This document shows, in pieces, positions 21,274 to 32,469 of a stretch of 64,000 nt of DNA (position 1 is its first letter; every line of letters begins with the position of its first letter). This DNA is from Ilyonectria destructans. Its lineage: Eukaryota > Ascomycota > Sordariomycetes > Hypocreales > Nectriaceae. The translations under genes and the position numbers were made by a program. Below the pieces are notes generated by a model, which saw only the letters and a list, made by a program, of their open reading frames with translations, did no database searches and had not been told where the DNA came from. The DNA lies in assembly GCA_020740775.1 (NCBI GenBank), contig JAHEWK010000015.1, positions 1,798,001 to 1,862,000 of the forward strand, written 5' to 3'.

Positions 21274-23434
21274 CTAAGCGAACAAGTCCAGCTCAAACCA
21301 CTCATTAAAGGGACAGTCGAGGCCGCCCGCCCGCAGACCTAGCGCCTCCTCAATCTTGCTCTCCGCGCACCCCCCATTACTAAAAACCATGTCCCATTTA
21401 CCCCATTTGCTCGCGTCTGTGCCGTCCGTAAAGGTATAGGCGCTGACTCCGTCGCTAGGCGCATCCTCGTACTTCCACTGGGTCGGCGACAGGTGGCAGC
21501 CCTCGACGCCATGGAGGATCGACCTGCCCCAGTCTCCGTCGTCCCAGTTGTTAATGTAGACCTCATAGCGGTCCGCAAAGAGCTCCTCAAAACGGCTGCA
21601 AGCTACGTGTAGATGGCCGAGATGGTGTGATGGCGATGACTCGATATTGGCGTTGGTGAAGTCACGGATTCCGACATTGTAGAATTCGTCTGTACAGTGG
21701 GACATTTTGTCAGCCAACACACATATACAGGTGGTAAGTGGGGAGAAGAAAGGTGTAGAGACAAGGGGAGGGTTTGTTCAACTTACAGTCACCACCATTT
21801 ACCCAGCTCTCCGTGTAGATGGGCTCGCCATTGTCCGTCATACGCTCTTCAATCATGCGCTCTATCGCATCCCAACAGTTCTGGCCTGCGTGTGATGCCG
21901 ATAGGAACAGCTCCTTTCCCTGGGAGATGCGCGTCACAAACTCACACCCGTCCTCCCCCTGCCGTGTGTGTGATAGCAAGTCCCCCGGGATACCGCTTAC
22001 CGTCTCACACAGACCCTGGCACGCCTGATCTCGCATGCGGTAGAGAATGTCACGGACGGGCTGGTTGCTATCGAGAAGAACAAAAGAGCGGGGGAAGTTA
22101 CCTGAGACGCGGGTGCCGCTGTCGCCAATAGGGAAGCCTTCAGGCAGAGGCTGCAGGCCGCCGGGCTGAAGGGCGCTCTCGTGTGTGTATGCGTTCCACA
22201 CTTCGATGGCGATTTGCTCGTGGCCCTTTTGCGTGGGATGGAAGACCTTCATGATGCCTGACGGGATGCGGCCTGGGAACATGCTGATGTCGACGGGGTG
22301 CTCGTCGAATGGTGTCGCCACCTGAGCATCCTGGTGGCTGTTGGCAAACTCCAGCATGCCCTCAGCCAGGTCCTTAGCCTCGGTCGAGACGCTGACGTCG
22401 AAGTACTCGCCATCATCCTGCAGCTGGCCGTCGGGCGTATTGTATTGGTGCATAAAGAGGTCGAGTCGCTCTTCACTAGGGCGCTGCGGCTCTGTAAAGC
22501 GGTCTTCGCAAAAGCGATGCGTGTTGAAACTATCATCATAGTTGATGAACTGTATCTTCGCGTCGTTGAAGCTGCGGACAACTTCGTCAATCTTGTTGTT
22601 CACCGAAACAACAAGCTCATTAAGTTGGCGCCGCGTGGCCTTGGTCATCTTATCGCCACTGCCATTCTCAGGCGAATTCTGCCAGTAGTTCCAAGACACA
22701 CCATCGCACTGATCTGTGCCATCTTCTGAGCCAGTGTTGAAGAACTGTGCATAGCCTGTGACAAAGATGCGCAGCTTTGCGTGATGCGGCCGGCTCATAA
22801 AGGCCTGAAGTGCATCCTTAACGGCTGGGCCGAGGTCGTTCTGAATGGCATTTTTGGAGTTGCTTATCGTCGACTGACAATTGCCCGAGCCAAATCCTTT
22901 AAAGCGGTAGATGCAATCATTAACAATGTTGCCAAACCCGACATTGTTTCCACCGACCGATATAGTGGCCTAACAACATACCCATAGAGTTAGCGCTGAT
23001 GACTGAAGGTAGCAGAGCTGAATCGAGTTGAATAGATGCATTCATGCATGTAGGGTACTGCCGAAAAGGGAACTCACCAGATCTACAGTTTCATCAAGGA
23101 ATTCCGCCTGCGCCTGAACCTGATCAGCCTTGGCGCCCGTACAGGCCTTGAGGTTCTCGTCTTTGATCGAGTGGCCATCGATAAACGCCTGTAGGGCGGA
23201 TGGGTACCCTCGATCGTAGCGATGACATCCGTCGAGATGAACGGTTCCAAACTCGGAGCCGGCACCAATGCCCGCCGCAAAGGAGTCGCCAAAGGCGACG
23301 TAGTGAGTGGGGTTGGGAACTGATTGAACTGTGCCACTCGGGTTTTCCTGAGGCGTTGGGGCGGCAGTAATAGTTGAAGCAGACAAAAGGAGAAGACCCA
23401 GAGGGTTCAGACTGAGAAAGTTGAGAGCCATCAT
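21274..23434 (-). CDS. secreted SGNH/GDSL-type esterase with long C-terminal extension
   Basis: Three exons are inferred on the minus strand: 23434-23078, 22969-21787 and 21689-21274, encoding 651 residues. Both introns are GT-AG (108 and 97 nt) with matching phase. The start at 23434 (MMALNFLSLN) gives a signal peptide to about residue 24. SGNH blocks are clear: GDSFAAG with Ser51 as nucleophile, SVGGNN (from about 123) as block III, and FHPTQKGH (362-369) with the catalytic His. The protein should be an exported lipase or esterase of the SGNH fold. About 270 residues after block V are extra, contain several Cys and Trp, and match no domain I know. Family members are usually 300-450 residues, so the extension is unusual. 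Confidence 0.85.
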
Positions 23435-23522
23435 GATGGGCAGAATGCGATGACACGAGGGAATGTTGATGACTGAGGAGATTGTCTCTGGGATGAGTGT
23501 TAGCAACTAGGGGACGCGGGTT

Positions 23523-23530
23523 CTTTTATA
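23523..23530 (-). promoter_or_regulatory. TATA box of the SGNH esterase gene
   Basis: On the minus strand this reads TATAAAAG, about 90 bp upstream of the start at 23434. Confidence 0.45.
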
Positions 23531-25010
23531 GGCTCTATCCAGTCTCTCATCTCACCCGTCACAGGGCTTGGGCGTGACAATGTCTCAAGGCATAGTTGGA
23601 TAAACTCGGCGTACATGTCAAAAGTTCCCCAAAATATCCCGTATCCATCTATGTTTCAGCCACTCGCTAAACAAAAGCCACCGCCTGCATATACAAGTTG
23701 TAGACCTGTAGTACGGACCCCAAATATACTATTAACGGGCATCAGCTGGCCAGTAATACCAGGCCCGTCAACCTATCGTTGCTTGCTGCGCGGCCAATGA
23801 GGGACTTTGGTGGGATTACTAGATACTTACTATGCTTCGAAATAAATGGGCCAGAGCACTTCGCCCCCGCAAAATGTGTGCGCGAAGGAGCCGGCGCAGG
23901 GGAACTTTGGGCGCCATTGGCTTATCTAAAAATAGATGGACTGGCTGGCTGCAGCTTGTGGCCCCCCAATGATAAACGGAAGCGAAAAAAGCCGAGCATC
24001 AATACAAACAACACAGGCGAATTAGCCATGGTCTGTATTTCAAACATTCCCAATAGATATAGCATCTTTTGTGACTGACTTGCAAACTACCTTGATCAAA
24101 GAGATATTCACGTCCGATCTGGCAGGGGGAACCACGTGTTAACTATCAGTGCCGCAGAAAGCAGTCCGGAAGAATTGGAGAACAAATAAATTGTGGTGCC
24201 AACTTGATTTCAACAGCCGTCACTCTATCTCAGCCCGATGCACGTTTCTCAAATCGACAGCTTGTTACTTCGTCTTGCGCAATTTGGTGAACACATTTTC
24301 TCGCGTGACTCGTGAGGACGGATCGCAAGCTGCCTTTTTTGGTAGCCAGCGTGGCTCAGACTTGTGTTGCCGCTTATTATGCATACAGCTGCTGCGCCAC
24401 TTCAGCCCAACGGATAACCACAAAGTCGGCCCTTTTCTCGACCATTTTACCCCTTGCCCTGCCGATATTCTTGGGTTTAGCGCTTATTTTGTATTATGGT
24501 TAACAATAGTCTTTTTGTTCCACAGGGATGATTAGCCGCGTTCCTGGCAGCAGCCCAGGGCTAGCCGCGGCTCTGATTGGAGCAGCAGACATCAGCTCAG
24601 AAACGAGAATGCACTTTGGTGCGCTAGAGTTTCATCCCTGCGAATATCCTCGGATAAAGACTGTCCAGCATCATGTCGCGTGACCGCCGTTGTAGCGCAT
24701 CTTATTATATCTCATGCCATAGATGCCGAGGCTAGATCAATTCTGAAATCGCTTTAAGTACTGTGAAATTGTGACTCGGATGCTTAAATCGTAAAAGAAG
24801 AATGATGTATTATTTTGCCTTTGTGCCAGCAATTCGCACACCTTCAGGGAGCGGATAGCTATACAGTAGGGCCACCAACTTGCCCATCCTGTATGGAGCA
24901 GACAGCATCTCAATTAGAGAACAACTAGCAGGACTTCAAATAGAAGGACTAGAGATACAATAGCAGTCCAAGAGCCAAGAGGGGTTAAATATGTTTGAGA
25001 TTCAGGCCCA
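23531..25010. other. intergenic, no gene seen
   Basis: Nearly 1.5 kb. Frames up to 128 codons (24149-24535, plus) occur, but they overlap one another and have no recognisable domain or sustained codon bias. Confidence 0.5.
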
Positions 25011-25410
25011 TTTAGTCAATGTTCTCGAGCAAGAGGGCAATCTGCTGCGCACACCTCGTCACAGTCGCGCCATCGAGAACGCGACGATCAGCGCTCCAAC
25101 TCAATACCGTCTGCATTTTCTTGACAACCCTCACCTTGCCGTCGTCACCGATGACGAACGCAGGAATCTGGTCAATCTTGCCAACCGCCCCCGACGCTAC
25201 CAGAATTCGTATGCGGCGTGGGGCTGGATTGGCCTCAGTTCCATGACCAGGATGTTTCAACGGTGCTATATGCCTGCACGACCGCTTGTATTCTTCCTGC
25301 CCTGTCACGCCAGACGGAAACTGCGCCCCGGGAGGCCAGACAACTTCAGAATCACCGAACGATAGTTCCCCGGCGTACACTACGACCTTGGTCGGCAGCG
25401 CTTCCAGTTC

Positions 25411-25836
25411 TTGCGTTCGTTCGGTGGCGGGTGGCTGGAGCGGCTGTTGTCGAGATGGGACTGGGCGAGCAAGGAGATCCAACTAAATGACGTGCTTGCG
25501 GACTTGGGGTTTAAGTGGATGCTCCAGGCTGTGCGAGCGAACGATCCGGCTGGAGAGGTCATCCCTGCTCTCAAGGTCGATCAGGAGATCGTGGCGGCGA
25601 ATCAGAGAATGGTCCTTCCTAACCGCAAGACGGGCGATAGGGACGTCTATATGAACGTTGTCGAATATCTTCCGTTCGGGAATTCGATCGTGTCGGCGCT
25701 GACGGCTCTTTGGGGGACAAGATGGCAAAGGAATCAAATTTACCAGCTGCTCGCGGACCTGAATTCGTTGGTGTACGACTTCAAGGCCGTCGACTCGTCT
25801 ATCACGGGTGCCGGAGTCAGACCATTGAAACACTGA
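25411..25836 (+). CDS. unrecognised ORF, about 100-141 residues, possibly a last exon
   Basis: From about 25488 this frame has strong fungal codon preference (GTC, ATC, AAG, GAG, GAC) and a globular-looking sequence (DVLADLGFKWML, VIPALKVDQEIVAANQRMV, NQIYQLLADLNSLVYDF). It ends in TGA at 25836. On the opposite strand a 310-codon frame (25941-25012) is broken by one TAG at 25485, so both strands look partly coding and the true strand is uncertain. Upstream, 25015-25260 also reads open on both strands. I recognise no family. It may be the 3' part of a multi-exon gene. Confidence 0.3.
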   Translation: MRSFGGGWLERLLSRWDWASKEIQLNDVLADLGFKWMLQAVRANDPAGEVIPALKVDQEIVAANQRMVLPNRKTGDRDVYMNVVEYLPFGNSIVSALTALWGTRWQRNQIYQLLADLNSLVYDFKAVDSSITGAGVRPLKH

Positions 25837-25941
25837 CGGTGATAGACAGGGCAAATATCCGTCAGACACTGTTGAAGCTTCGGAGCTGAGTCGCACTTTC
25901 ATGTAAACCCGCACTCCGTCCATGTTCAAGAACTCTAGCAC

Positions 25942-26514
25942 TGGAAATACAAACCCGTCTTAGCTTATCCGCGATCCAGGCTAGCCCACCTATTTCACCC
26001 CCCAGATGAATTTCTCAAATAATGCAAGGATCCGGTTATACGCTAGGGGGAGAGTACTAATATAGCTGACTATCGAAGGCGTGCATCGGGATATATGTGA
26101 GGGGACGCAAATGAGGTTGTCTAGTACCAAGTACTTATTTTGTTCTATTGGTTTAGTTTGCCCTCCGAATGAACCCCCCTTGATCTCAGTCTGTTTTTCC
26201 TTGCCTCGATTTAATTCAACCGCTGCTCCATTTTCATCTACCAAAACAAAGGGCTTCTTTCCCGTCAAAGTGGGACTCGATCGCTCTATGCGGCAAAGAG
26301 CTTGATGTAAAACCGAACTTAGACAACGCCTGCGATAAGCTATGGGAGGGCATTATGCATCTCATCTTAGGAGGATTGAGTCTCAAAATAATATTTATCT
26401 GTAGGAGCCGGGTGGCCATATCCAAGTTGGTATCGGCCATAGAAAAGGACTGCCGTAAGAACGAGGTCGACTGGGCTTCTACCCAGCTCCTTCCCCGCGG
26501 CGATCGCTAGGCGC
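25942..26514. other. intergenic, no firm gene
   Basis: A short plus-strand stretch near 26410-26505 (SAIEKDCRKNEVDWASTQLLP) looks coding but is isolated, and no gene can be assembled. Confidence 0.4.
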
Positions 26515-26781
26515 ATGATCTCTCTGAACAATGGCCAACCCCTAGATTACCTGTTCCAACTCTTACAAATTGGGGCTTACACACAGGGGTATGACGCTTC
26601 GTTCTCTAGGCTGCAGCGCTGTTTAAGCGCCATCTTTGAGCGCGGTTTTACAAGCCTCTACGTTGCAACTGGCACTGCCTCGAATTACCTCACCCTCACG
26701 ACGGTCGCGAAACCTAGTGGAATGGTTTGTTGGTGGGAGATGCACTTAGTGCGGACAGGACCCGCGACAGCAAGAGTCTGA
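26515..26781 (+). pseudogene. N-terminal fragment resembling threonine aldolase / beta-eliminating lyase
   Basis: The frame reads GAYTQGYDASFSRLQRCLSAIFERG and then LYVATGTASNYLTLTTVAKPSGMV, followed by EMHLV. This order fits the N-terminal PLP-enzyme fold of low-specificity threonine aldolases (YG-D---RL, ATGTAAN-LAL, then a conserved E-H). Here the His after the PLP-loop Glu appears as EMH rather than EEAH, and the frame ends within 10 residues. The remaining 250 residues, including the PLP lysine, are absent. It is probably a truncated relic. Confidence 0.45.
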
Positions 26782-27951
26782 GATACCCTAGAGTTCGGGT
26801 CGAAAGGAGGTCCTGCAGCCAAGACCAGTGAGGGATTTGGTGAAAGAAAAAAGGATAAGTGCTTGATCAGATGCTTCTGAATACGATAAGACCAGAAGTA
26901 ATGAGAATGAAGGGATAAGAGCTGCTGCGACAGCTGTTCAAATGGCAAAGCAACGACAAAGACTGTCTCAAAAATTGAATTAGAAAAAGGGAAAAAAGCA
27001 TGCCCTTCCTAGCAGAGGCCGAGCTTATCCTTTAAGTAGTATCTAGGCTAGCAGGCTAGTCCTACTGTCATTAAACTCTGGAGTACCTGTCAGCGCCATC
27101 ACAATGGTCCTCGCGTACACGAAGCTCATATAGTCGTGTATTGGTGTAGTGTACCTGAATATCTCTAGACCCGGACGTGGATCGTGCCGTGAAGGACCGT
27201 CATCGAAGGATGGACTTGGCTCAGCTGCGTCAGCAAGTTGCACAGAGTGCGCATCTTAGTGTGCACAGAGGTTGTCTAAATGCGAAAGAAAGTACTTGGA
27301 AGTGAAACTCAAGCACAGCAGAGTCCGTGTCCCATTCCAGAGCCTAGTTCGGGTCGCTTTGAGCTGAGTTAGTGCTAAGCTGTGACTGAGGAACCCGGAG
27401 CTCAGGCTGAGGTAGGCTGAGCTTCGGCTGAGGTGGCTGAGTGAGTTCATTGTCGAGAGAGCAGGCTTAACTAACATCCTTAACACCTCGGATAGAGCTC
27501 AAATGGGTTTGTTGTCGGCATTCCGCATGGTTTTCTGATCGAAACATGAGTCTGGTGTTAGCATAATTTGCGGCATTCCTGTTTATCCTTCTTTCTCTGG
27601 CGCGTCCATGGCAGGGAAAGTACACGTCGATAAGGTAAGTCTTGCATCTTAACGAAGATACTCTTGGGGGCCAGCCTATTCGTAGAAATTAGGGCTCCTC
27701 ACGAACCAGACTCAAAATTTGAGACGAATGATCAATGGGATGTCTGATATCCTGCCCTGTTGGCGAGTTGAAGCTCAGCAATTTTGTCTTGCTTTGTATT
27801 ATAAAGAGTGACACCCTAAAAACATTGTAAAGATGAGGTAGGAAGGTACGAATTCCTAACGAGTGTGTTTCTTCTCTTCATCCTCCCTCTCCCCTACATC
27901 GTTCACCCTCACCCCAGACCAGATACAATGGCCTTCACTTGCTCCCTCCCT
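26782..27951. other. intergenic, no gene seen
   Basis: About 1.2 kb with frames under 90 codons on the minus strand and no domain. Around 27360-27450 the sequence has several imperfect GAGCT(C)-GGCTGAG short repeats. Confidence 0.5.
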
Positions 27952-28335
27952 TTAGCAAGTCTTGCAAACGCACTTCCAGCTTCTCCACTTGGGAGTACGA
28001 ACTTTGGAGAACCTATTAGGGCTGTCAAGGACAAAAGTGTTTCCATCCTCGCTGCAGTCTTTCTTCTCAAAGATGGTGCATTGGAAGCCATTCAACGATT
28101 CGCCGTTGTTGGGATCAAAGGTCCTGATGTTGCGCGGGAAGTTTTGACATATGGTGGGGATGCCAACTCCGGTGAAGACGCCGTTCCCATTCTTGCCGAA
28201 TCCGGAGATCTGGATCAGCTGAATTCCCGACGGACAGCTAGGCACGCGTGGCTCGACCAAGCTTTCGTCGATGGCGACGGCGTTGGTTGTTCCAAGGACA
28301 AGGGTGATGACGGGGAAGATAGCGGAGAAGTGCAT
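27952..28335 (-). CDS. small secreted cysteine-rich protein
   Basis: Intronless, 127 residues, read from the ATG at 28335 to TAA-type termination at 27952. Residues 1-21 form a clear signal peptide (MHFSAIFPVITLVLGTTNAVA). The mature part has seven Cys: one near its start (PSCPSG), TIC, FQC, KDC, and three in the last ten residues (WKCVCKTC). The segment FDPNNGESLNGFQCTIFEKKDC followed by TFVLDSP and WRSWKC is reminiscent of beta/gamma-crystallin-like small secreted proteins of moulds, but I cannot confirm that fold. Its size, export signal and Cys content fit the loose class of candidate effectors or cell-surface proteins; no activity can be inferred. The opposite-strand frame of 168 codons lacks such features and is rejected. 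Confidence 0.75.
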   Translation of the reverse strand: MHFSAIFPVITLVLGTTNAVAIDESLVEPRVPSCPSGIQLIQISGFGKNGNGVFTGVGIPTICQNFPRNIRTFDPNNGESLNGFQCTIFEKKDCSEDGNTFVLDSPNRFSKVRTPKWRSWKCVCKTC

Positions 28336-29486
28336 CTTGTCTTTATGAGGTCTCGGAACTTGATGTTGTGATCTGTCGTTGTAGTCTGTTTCGGAGCTGT
28401 TGTAGATGCGCTGGTTTAAAACATATGGGAATTATGTTGGATGGATGCCCCATCATTTATTGCCCATCTCCTGCCCGCCTCTGCATATGTCTTCTACTCC
28501 ATTCGTCCTTCTGTCAGCTTCAGCTTACTGTTTTACCCCGGTTCATTGGCAGCTATTAATAGCAACGCTTCATTGTTTACAAGAACAAAGTGCCTAGTGG
28601 ATTCGGATATGTGATGGCCCGAGATGCTTCACGCTATTGCCTCTAGGGGATGTTGATCCATGAATCTGCAATAGTTTCCAGCCATGGCGTCGCCACTCGA
28701 GCTAGTCAAAATGAGAAAGCCGAGATGTCCAGAGGTGGAGGACTTGAGGTTCGACGAATCCGACAACTTAAAGGCATTTCCATCAGTCATCATGAATTCT
28801 TGACGAATGCTATTTTTATTGAGCTATGCCGATGGCTTACTATATTGTACATCCAGACTCGATTCGTCAACTGGTTTCCAGCTGCTACGCTACAGATTAC
28901 CCCAATACGCCGCTCCATTGTTCTCCACTACGCAGTAGTAAAGCTTAAGAACGGGGTTCTTCCGCTTCACTGGATGTGCACCGGCTATCTGGATAGCCGT
29001 TTAATAAGGTTAGTCAAACTTCCGGATACGAGCCCCTCCAAAGGCTTCCATTCATTTACATGTGAAATCAAACCTATTCAAGTGATCTAGCTATGATCAT
29101 GGCTTTCTCCGTCTATCCCCTCGTGAGGCCCATCGCCTCTAGAGGGCTACAGGTGGTAGAAGAAAACCTCTGGCCGAGGAACGTACAGCCACACCGTCAG
29201 CTTTACGTCCACACCAAAAGGCTAGCTCGCCCATGCACCATCTGACTCGGAACAACCTGAGTAGAAGGCAAACCTAGCTAAATATGGCTATAGGCTAACT
29301 ACTGCGGTACCACTAGAGGGGTCCATTGGATGATGCGTGTTGAGGGTTGTCCATCCAGCATCTTCGCAACTATGACGACAGCCTCATCTGGACAAGTAGC
29401 TCGACTGCCCCGAGATTTTATGTGCGGCACGGATTGAACCCTATCCGTATTATCCGCAACTGGGATTGACGTCTCATTGACTGGCG
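28336..29486. other. gene-poor stretch, no gene seen
   Basis: A 146-codon plus-strand frame (28650-29090) has no domain, mixed codon use and a weak hydrophobic patch; I do not support it as a gene. Confidence 0.45.
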
Positions 29487-29602
29487 TCTATATGTTGCAC
29501 GGAGTCGTAATGTCGGCGCCCGAATCAAGGAGTGCCGTTACAAAAACGACGCTCCCTCTATGGAAGCATACGCCCTCAATCGTATCGGCGAGTATGGGCG
29601 GT
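29487..29602 (-). pseudogene. ankyrin-repeat gene relic
   Basis: Minus-strand translation from about 29602 reads PILADTIEGVCFHRGSVVFV and then TALLDSGADITTPCNI before a stop. ALLDSGADITT is the end of an ankyrin repeat (VxxLLxxGADxxx). Surrounding sequence (29300-29750) gives no continuous frame, so this is a decayed fragment of an ankyrin protein gene. Confidence 0.4.
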
Positions 29603-30589
29603 CAATTATCGATTCTCATCATATTGCTGGCACCTGAGTTCATATTGTGATGAACTGGTTCGAGGACTCTACGGCCATTGAATATTGCCACACACGCGCC
29701 ACCGTAGTCAGACGGCATGATCAAGATTTACACCAATTTCCGATCAGCTACGATTACGAAATATTCATTGAGTGGTCTGCACGGGCGGTGTGATTACGAC
29801 TCCGAAAGTTACACACGACGCCACTCGGAGGGATTCATGTGATCTATATGAGGATAGGACTCATATTTTGAAGGCCATCCCGAGCGGGAAATGACGAGGT
29901 TATGAACGCTTTTATGTGGAGTAGTGACATAATCGATAACCCCCACCCACGACCACTACAAGAACAGCCGTAACCGGGACTTCAATGGGAATCAATTAGT
30001 CGGAACATGAGGACGATGATACGTGCAACCACAGCTAAAAACAATTTCCTATGATAGATCTGTCCTTCTAAATCTGAAAAGCCAATCAAGCTTTATTTGT
30101 CATGTTCCTCTACTGATCGCGACATCGTCATACTTGTATACTGTACATCATACACTCCCTCGTCGAGCTAAAGATATGCACGTTGCACTAGCGAATTAGA
30201 ATTTCGCCATGCGTGGAACCAAGCCACTCAAAGTAATTCTTGGACAGTTTGGTCAAGCTTTCAATAGCCGCCCGGTTCTCGGAGATTCATCACGGGGGGG
30301 CCTCAAATTAGAAGCAATTGCCACTTTAGTAGCTGAGAATACCGGTTGTGTTACTAAACATAGTGTAAGGAATGACTAAATAATCGAGCATTATGGACAA
30401 GCTTTAGCATGTGAATAAGAGAATGATGCGTGGAAATGCTTTTTAGAAAGTGTGGTACAGTGACGTTCATTACTCCCTTCCTATTTCCTTACACTCTTTT
30501 GAATGTATTAATAGACTCACACAGTACAAGTAATACAACTTAAACACCGTGGAGTTGCTTGGTAGTTTCAATAACTAATGGGATTACGT

Positions 30590-31071
30590 CACAGCCTGGC
30601 CGCAACCTGTATCAAGACCCAGGAGGGGGGCCCACCTTCTGCAACACATGGGAGTATAGTTCAACCGAAGTGATTAGTTCGTAATCACTTCTAGTTACTA
30701 GTATTGGAAATCACTATGTAAGTAATAACCCCTGATTATCTTAGAATATTAATATAAGGTGCCTCGTGAGGAGAGTGAAGGACGCAGCTCAATAGCAGTA
30801 GACTAGAAGGTAGGGGTCATGATAATAGCAGACTGATCGCTAGCCCTCCCTATTCTCAGGGCCGGCCTCCTTATATACATACTCTCACCAGTGGCTAGCC
30901 CGGCCCTCTCTGGAATCCTCTGTTAGGCCTAGAGGCACGTGACAATATACTTGAGGGATGAAGGGGATCAGGGTCGTGATCCAAGTGATCCATGGTGATA
31001 GGACAGAAAATAGTAGAGTCACGTTAGTTCTGCCAGTTGTGACCGCTGGGGTCCCAACCTGGTTCGTGACA
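30590..31071 (-). mobile_element. possible solo LTR
   Basis: Read on the minus strand, the block starts TGTCACGAACCAGGTTGGGA, has TATATAAGGAGG near 30875, and runs into AT-rich sequence with GTGACG near 30590. This layout (TGT start, internal TATA box, short transcribed region) resembles fungal LTRs. I found no target-site duplication, no second LTR and no reverse transcriptase, and the left end is not defined. Confidence 0.3.
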
Positions 31072-32437
31072 TGGAAGCAGATGTTATAGTGACTCGACGC
31101 CCGGCCGTAGATATTAGTCAGGCGAACGAGAACTGCGACGAAGGCATCGAGATGATAGAAGATCGTTCCCCTCCGGAAATATACCATGCAGGTGGCATAA
31201 GTAGACAAATGCACCTACACCAGCTTAGCCTGGCAGCCAAGATGACCAAACAGATCGTTATACCCAACATTTTACCCCACAACCTGAGCCTCACTGACAG
31301 ACTATGGGAGAGGTTGTGAGTGGACTTGGGCTCTCGACCCTCGCCGCTGTAGAACTTAACGTCAACTAAGTAACTTCTTATAGTTCAATAAAAGATTCTA
31401 GGAATGTGATATGTACCTTTTGTGAAAAGAAGACCTTGAATGATTTCTAATTATTTGATGATATTTCGTCGGCCAGCATGCTTGTCTCACAACCTAATGT
31501 GGGGCTTCGTGTGATTATGAAAGTATTGTATGAAACATAAACAGCTGAGCGTAATAACTCTATGAGGTGTGTCCCTCAGGTCGATATAATATAAATACAA
31601 ATGCTCCGTCCAACCCTGAAGCTTTAGTGCGCTTACCAGGCCTCCCGCTGGCTCGTCTTTGCCTTTAAGTGACCAGTAACCAATATCATTGGTAGTTTAG
31701 GTGGCACTCTATCGAAACAGCTCGGTATAAGCTATGGGACCCCATTGCTCACCAATACGACTATCGTACTGCCTACAGCATCGGTTAGGTCAATCTCACC
31801 TATTCTGAACGCTATATTAGTGCCACATCTTACATTAATGAGTATGTTAGCAAGACGTCGCTAAACTGGGCATCCAATTTGTGGATCCCGAGGTATTGAG
31901 ATTCAACACCACCGCCTGGCCTGGACTTGGCTATTGAATCCATCGTTTTTGGCAAATTTATGATTGGAAGTGAATCTAAAGTTTTTTGAAGGATAAATCT
32001 ACACCAAATACAAAGGTTAATGACCTCGAGTCGCGCTTACCATGGTACAGATTACTCAGACTGAATTCGACGATGCGTCGTATCTCGTGCATCAGGTCCG
32101 ACGGATGCCTCACGGATACCGTAAGCTCCGGTCTCGCTTTTTTATCGTTGCTGATTCTCACGAAAATTCTCAGCTTGGACATGACCTTGCCGTGTATTGC
32201 AACATCGAAATGATATGTAAGTAAAGTATGGAGAGTCATGGATGCGGGAGCCTGAGTGGTGATTGGTCTCAGCCATGCGTCTTGCCCCGTAGAATGAAAT
32301 AGATCCCGGACCGTCTTCGTAACAATGTTCTTCTCAGAAGATCCCCCAGAAAGTTGCATGAAGGCATCAGCAATACAATCAGGATGTCGAATTTGGATCT
32401 GGTGGTTCTGTCAACGACTATGAACTCGTAGCAGTCC
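31072..32437. other. gene-poor stretch, no firm gene
   Basis: About 1.4 kb. A 127-codon minus frame (32359-31976) and overlapping plus frames have no domain similarity. No gene can be supported. Confidence 0.4.
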
Positions 32438-32469
32438 GTGTCCATCGTTCAGTCTTGGATTCTCCGAGG

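Noticed and set aside
22298..22729. Plus-strand frame of 143 codons
   Set aside because: Antisense to the SGNH esterase exon 2.
27865..28371. Plus-strand frame of 168 codons
   Set aside because: Opposite the signal-peptide-bearing Cys-rich gene; it has no signal peptide, Cys pattern or domain.
28650..29090. Plus-strand frame of 146 codons
   Set aside because: Mixed codon use, no domain and no promoter or splice support.
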